Below, piece by piece: positions 60,235-64,000 of a stretch of DNA of 64,000 nucleotides. The notes below the pieces were generated by a model. That model saw only the letters and a program-made list of their open reading frames with translations. It ran no database searches and was not told the DNA's origin. Location: positions 28,349,798 through 28,413,797 of the forward strand of contig CM069442.1 of the NCBI GenBank assembly GCA_035610835.1. Reading direction: 5' to 3'. The stretch is from Ophiura sarsii (lineage: Eukaryota; Echinodermata; Ophiuroidea; Amphilepidida; Ophiuridae). Made by a program: the position numbers and the translations under genes. Positions within the stretch are counted from its first letter, which is position 1. Each line of letters begins with the position of its first letter.

Positions 60235-61015
60235 TGTTCAGTGCTCTTAAAGTCGGACTTCAATTTCAACCAAACTTGGTGACAAAATCTTATGGGTAAC
60301 GGGAACTTGAGATTCTCATGGGAGTGTACATAAATTGACCTCTAGTGACCCCATTTTTAAAATGCACTTATTGCTGTTTAGGGCTCTTATATGTAAAGTC
60401 CGACTTCAATCTCAACCAAACTTGACAATAATCTTTAGGTAAGGAGAATTGAGATGGCTCATGGGATGTGCCAAGATTGACCGCTTATGACCCCTATATG
60501 ACCTTTGATCCCACTTTGTCAAAACTTGAAAATGCACATATTGCTGTTTAGCCTAGGCACTTAAATGAAAAGTCAGGTACCAATCTCAACCAAACTTGAT
60601 GACAAGAATTGTATGGGAAACAGAATTTGAGATGCTCACGAAGTCTACACAAATGGACATTACCTCTAGCGTCCCTACATGAACCCATTTTGTCAAAACT
60701 TTAAACTTCACTCATTGCTGTTTAGGGCTCTCATATGGAAAGTCAAGACTTCAATCTCAACCAAACTTGGTGACAATAATCTTTTGGTAAGGAGAATTGA
60801 GTTGACCATGCGTAGTACCCAGGTTGACCTCTCATGACCCCTACATGACCTGTGACCCCATTTGTCAAAACTTTAGGGTTGTCTCATGAAAAGTCAGACT
60901 TCAATCGAACCAAATTTACAATAATCTTTGGATAAGGGATTTGAGATGACGCATGGGATGTACCCAGATTTACCACTGATGTCCCCTGCATGTCTTTTGA
61001 CTCCATTTTGTGCAG
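60235..61015. repeat. Diverged ~175-bp tandem repeat, four to five units
   Basis: Each unit carries a version of ACTTCAATCTCAACCAAACT, a GACAATAATCTT-like block, TTGAGATG..CATGGGATGT, and TGACCCCTACATGACCTTTG followed by CATTGCTGTTTAGGGCTCTT. The units differ by indels and many substitutions, so the array is old. A further unit lies at about 62697-62815, inside another element. Confidence 0.6.
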
Positions 61016-61480
61016 GACTTCCTGAACTGGTACTTTTTAACTTCTTATAACTTGGTTAAACCATGAAAATACCAGTACTTTCATAGTTAAACTTCATACA
61101 GGGTGTGCACAAATTGGAGTCATTAAAGAGGTTGGCACATTTTGTACTAATGTTCTTATATAACCACCAGACTTCCATACAAGATGCTCTTGCCCTGGGC
61201 TATTAAAAGTGTAATTATCATTTCACACAATTTTTATAAATACAACATTTTCCCCAAAAATTCATAATTTTTCAAATATGTATAGAAATAAAAATGGTCA
61301 ATTCATAAAGAATGGGTCTGTCAGGTCCGTAGAAGAGGGTTGTTTTCGTCGCTTTAACACAAAAATAATTTTACAACGTTGAACCAAAAGTAGTTTGCAA
61401 GTTAGCACAAACAAAATCACAAAATACCAAACTAAAATCTTTACAGCAATACGGATACATTTTAATAATGGCCTAAGCTA

Positions 61481-61830
61481 CAGGGTGTCCCAACAGTTTT
61501 GGTACCTTTTAAAAAGCTTTTATTTTCTGTTAAAAGAAGTTGTAGAATCAAAGGGAAACATTTGGATAGAGAAAACTCTTAGAAATAATTATTTTGATAC
61601 CAAACGTGTCCCCTTCCGGTTTCCTGAGGTCCTACACGGGTGCAAGGTTTAAAAGGGCATTTTTTTTACAGTTTTTTTTTTTTTCTATAGTAGGTTTACT
61701 TTGGCAACACAAAAGTGGCTGTTATATTTGTAAGTTGGTTGAGATAAGTCTAGTTTTCAGTTTCATGCTGTGAATTATTTGACAGAGATGTAAAACTTTA
61801 AAAGGTATCGAAACCCTTTGGGACACCCTG
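61481..61830. mobile_element. TA-flanked MITE with CAGGGTGTCCCAA ends
   Basis: The left CAGGGTGTCCCAACAG and right TTTGGGACACCCTG are inverted and flanked by TA (61479-61480 and 61831-61832), as in Tc1/mariner-type insertions. It is 350 bp and noncoding. Confidence 0.7.
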
Positions 61831-62045
61831 TATCGAAATTACCATCTACTAAGAGATATAGACTACAAAACAGATAGGATGAAAGAAAGGTAGAAAGAGA
61901 CAGAATAGCACTAGTAAATTAAATAATATTGGTATTGAGCAACTTTTTAAATACTTCCAATGATTCCACAGACATTGGTCGATCACGATTTTGTTTGGGG
62001 TACGGATACTACGGTGGCCCTGAAGGGTCATGACGAGTTAACCAG

Positions 62046-62435
62046 ATGATCAGGGTAAGTTGCTATCTTCAGTAGGTAACAAATCTATCAGGGTAAGTTG
62101 CTATCTTCAGTAGATAGCAAGTCTATCAATGTAAGTTGCTATCTTCAGTAGATAGCAAGTCTATCAGGGTAAGTTGCTATCTTCAGTAGATAACAAGTCT
62201 ATCAGGGTAAGTTGCTATCTTCAGTAGATAGCAAGTATATCAGAGTAAGTTGCTATCTTCAGTAGATAGTAAGTCTATCCGAGTTAGTTGCTATCTTCAG
62301 CAAACCCAATCGTTTCAAGTCTATCAGGGTAAGTTGCTATCTTCAGTAGATAGCAAGTCTATCAGGGTAAGTTGCTATCTTCAGTAGGTAACAAGTCTAT
62401 CAGGGTAAGTTGCTATCTTCAGTAGATAGCAAGTA
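62046..62435. repeat. 38-bp minisatellite, about 10 copies
   Basis: The unit includes ATCAGGGTAAGTTGCTATCT and TCAGTAGATAGCAAGTCT. Most copies are near-identical. One is interrupted near 62300 by CAAACCCAATCG. Each unit contains a perfect 9-bp inverted repeat (TTGCTATCT and AGATAGCAA, loop TCAGT). Confidence 0.9.
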
Positions 62436-62611
62436 CGAGGGGTATCATAAAGTTTTAGAAATCAAGTGAAGGAGCGAGAAACTTTATTTTGATATGTGAT
62501 CCTTCAGACATCTTTACAAAGTCCCTGTGCAAAGTTACACATTTCTCCTACTATTTATTACCTGTCCACAGACCGCCATTGTAGAGATCCTCAGATTGAC
62601 CGCCATTGATT

Positions 62612-62850
62612 GATTCTCAGATTGCCTCAGATTGTGTTATTCCCCAAACAGCAATAAATAGTTTATAGTTTGGACAGAAAGGGGTTAAAGGTCATTACAA
62701 ACAAGCTTGTTGACAATAAAGTTATGGGTAACATGGGTTGTACACAGATTGACCTCTAATGATCCCTACATGGCCTTTGACCCTTTCTGTCAACACTTTA
62801 AACTATTCATTGCTGTTTTGGGAATAACACAATCTGAGGCAATCTGAGGC
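62612..62850. mobile_element. Inverted-repeat element carrying a copy of the 175-bp repeat
   Basis: The arms CTCAGATTGTGTTATTCCCC and GGGAATAACACAATCTGAG are mirrored, along with AAACAGCAATA / TTGCTGTTTT. The enclosed sequence matches the 60.2-61.0 kb units. Confidence 0.55.
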
Positions 62851-63299
62851 AGGCGCATGATTCCAAAATGTCCGCCATACAGGGGCCCGAAAATTCAAAT
62901 GGCTTCAATTAAGCTAAAAAGCATACCAAATTGGCTGACGGCAAGAATTCCGAAAAAAGGTATAGTTTGCAATACTTTCGATGTTTGCTTAACGAGTTAT
63001 CGAGTAAAACGTAAAAAGGTCAAAATTTAAACTTGCACCGATTTTGACAAACAATAGCTCATATTGTTCGTATGATCACAAGGATACAGAAATGATAGTT
63101 TTTACCACCTAGAGTGTCTGTTGTACCTTATAAAGGGATCAAAAGGTCAGGTTCAATATAGGTCAGTATACTTTGACCTTTAGTGACCCACGCAAAATAT
63201 TCCGGGGGGGGGGTGGTTAGGACACATTTTAGGCCAAAACGGCTTGAAAAAATGGTTTACACAATAGGGAAGGGGCGTTTTCCGAAAACGGAGTAGGGG

Positions 63300-63762
63300 A
63301 GGTACTTTTTCATTTGTCTTTGGTGAACCTTTTTGCTGCACAAACCAATTTATTTGTTTGTCCACAAGAATACTGATTTTCAATTGAAATTGCACACTTT
63401 TCATGTTCTCAATTTGGGATAATGTCTTCAAATTTAGAACATTATAAGCAATTCATAGCATGGGCTATGTAAATTGATTATTTCACCCACATGTAAACAA
63501 TAGAGGATGCATTAAATTCCAATTACGTCACAAATTTACTCGAATTCTCAAATGTTAATGAGAGTCGCATTAGTGCAATCTTATGTGTTGGATGTTTCGT
63601 GGACAAGCGTATGAAATGGGTGCATGGGTAAAAAGCTTCACCAAAGGCAAACGAAAAATGCGATTGACTTCATGAAATTCGTAACAACTATGTTATTCTT
63701 ATAATGTTTATGAAAACAAGATAGCTTCTTTCCACTATTGTAGTTTGTTTTGACTCAACCTG
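63300..63762 (-). mobile_element. Element with ACAGGGTGAGTAAAA-type end, copy 2 (inverted)
   Basis: This is a reverse-complement relative of 25692-26250. TGCACCCATTTCAT-like, GCATTTTTCGTTTGCCTTTG and CATAACCCATGCTATGAATT-like blocks correspond, and its right end GACTCAACCTGTAT mirrors the other copy's left end. The remaining 240 bp of the window show nothing recognisable. Confidence 0.5.
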
Positions 63763-64000
63763 TATATAAATTCTGGGGGATCAATGAACAGTTTAGAAAG
63801 TGCTGGTATTTGGTTAACTTAATGGAGTAGATAGATCGTTAATAGATTTGCGCGAGATATATCCGGGGTGGGGGTGGGGCGGTCTCTCGCTGTTTTGTTA
63901 AAAGTCCAAATCATGGTAAAAAGTCGGCTTTTGCCAAATTCGCCCCTGGTAAAAAGGTCCACATTTTTGAGAAAAAGTCCACTTGACGATTAGCCTACGA

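Overview
This is an intron-rich, repeat-rich, AT-leaning animal nuclear sequence. Spliced tetraspanin genes with GT-AG introns, an LRR-GPCR of the GRL101/relaxin-receptor type, and a dense load of small foldback (MITE-like) elements fit a marine invertebrate. A deuterostome such as an echinoderm or hemichordate is my guess, made from gene type and repeat style only, at low confidence. There are no bacterial-style operons, rRNA genes or CRISPR arrays.

Three protein-coding loci can be supported. (1) On the minus strand at the left edge, the first two coding exons (7035-6625 and 555-505) belong to a tetraspanin resembling TSPAN5/14/17. It has a very unusual N-terminal cytosolic tail of about 120 residues that is PPxY-, Gln- and RGG-rich. 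The gene runs off the window. (2) On the plus strand at 16.9-23.5 kb lies a leucine-rich-repeat G-protein-coupled receptor: a candidate signal-peptide exon, an LRRNT cap, about 16 LRRs of 24 residues and a rhodopsin-like seven-helix domain. It is broken by a one-base frameshift at 20934 and by a 756-bp terminal-inverted-repeat element sitting precisely between TM2 and TM3, with an ATTACC target duplication. (3) On the plus strand at 36689-54703 is a complete seven-exon, 258-residue tetraspanin with all introns in phase 0, a CCG/PASCC/GC large loop and a C-terminal YEIL sorting-type motif.

The rest is mostly mobile or repeated DNA. It includes a 5'-truncated non-LTR retrotransposon with an open reverse-transcriptase frame (13.54-14.70 kb) and a decayed Penelope-like RT fragment (24.92-25.32 kb). 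At least four families of small elements are flanked by TTAA, and several others by TA. A 1.9-kb foldback element contains a perfect 711-bp internal tandem duplication. An AACGTT-rich array is inverted on itself just upstream of the receptor's main exon.

The most striking non-genic structure is a satellite of about 4.4 kb (26.49-31.37 kb). It is built from the 12-mer CCCCAGATAAGG in both orientations, and so is packed with GATA-factor-type AGATAAG motifs. It has a higher-order layout bounded by inverted GTGTGTCATTTCC/GGAAATGACACAC modules and is interrupted by a 517-bp MITE.

The two tetraspanins are on opposite strands and belong to different subtypes, and nothing indicates that the three loci act together. 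The right 9 kb (55-64 kb) holds no gene I can recognise, only repeats: diverged 175-bp units, a 38-bp minisatellite and nested foldback elements.
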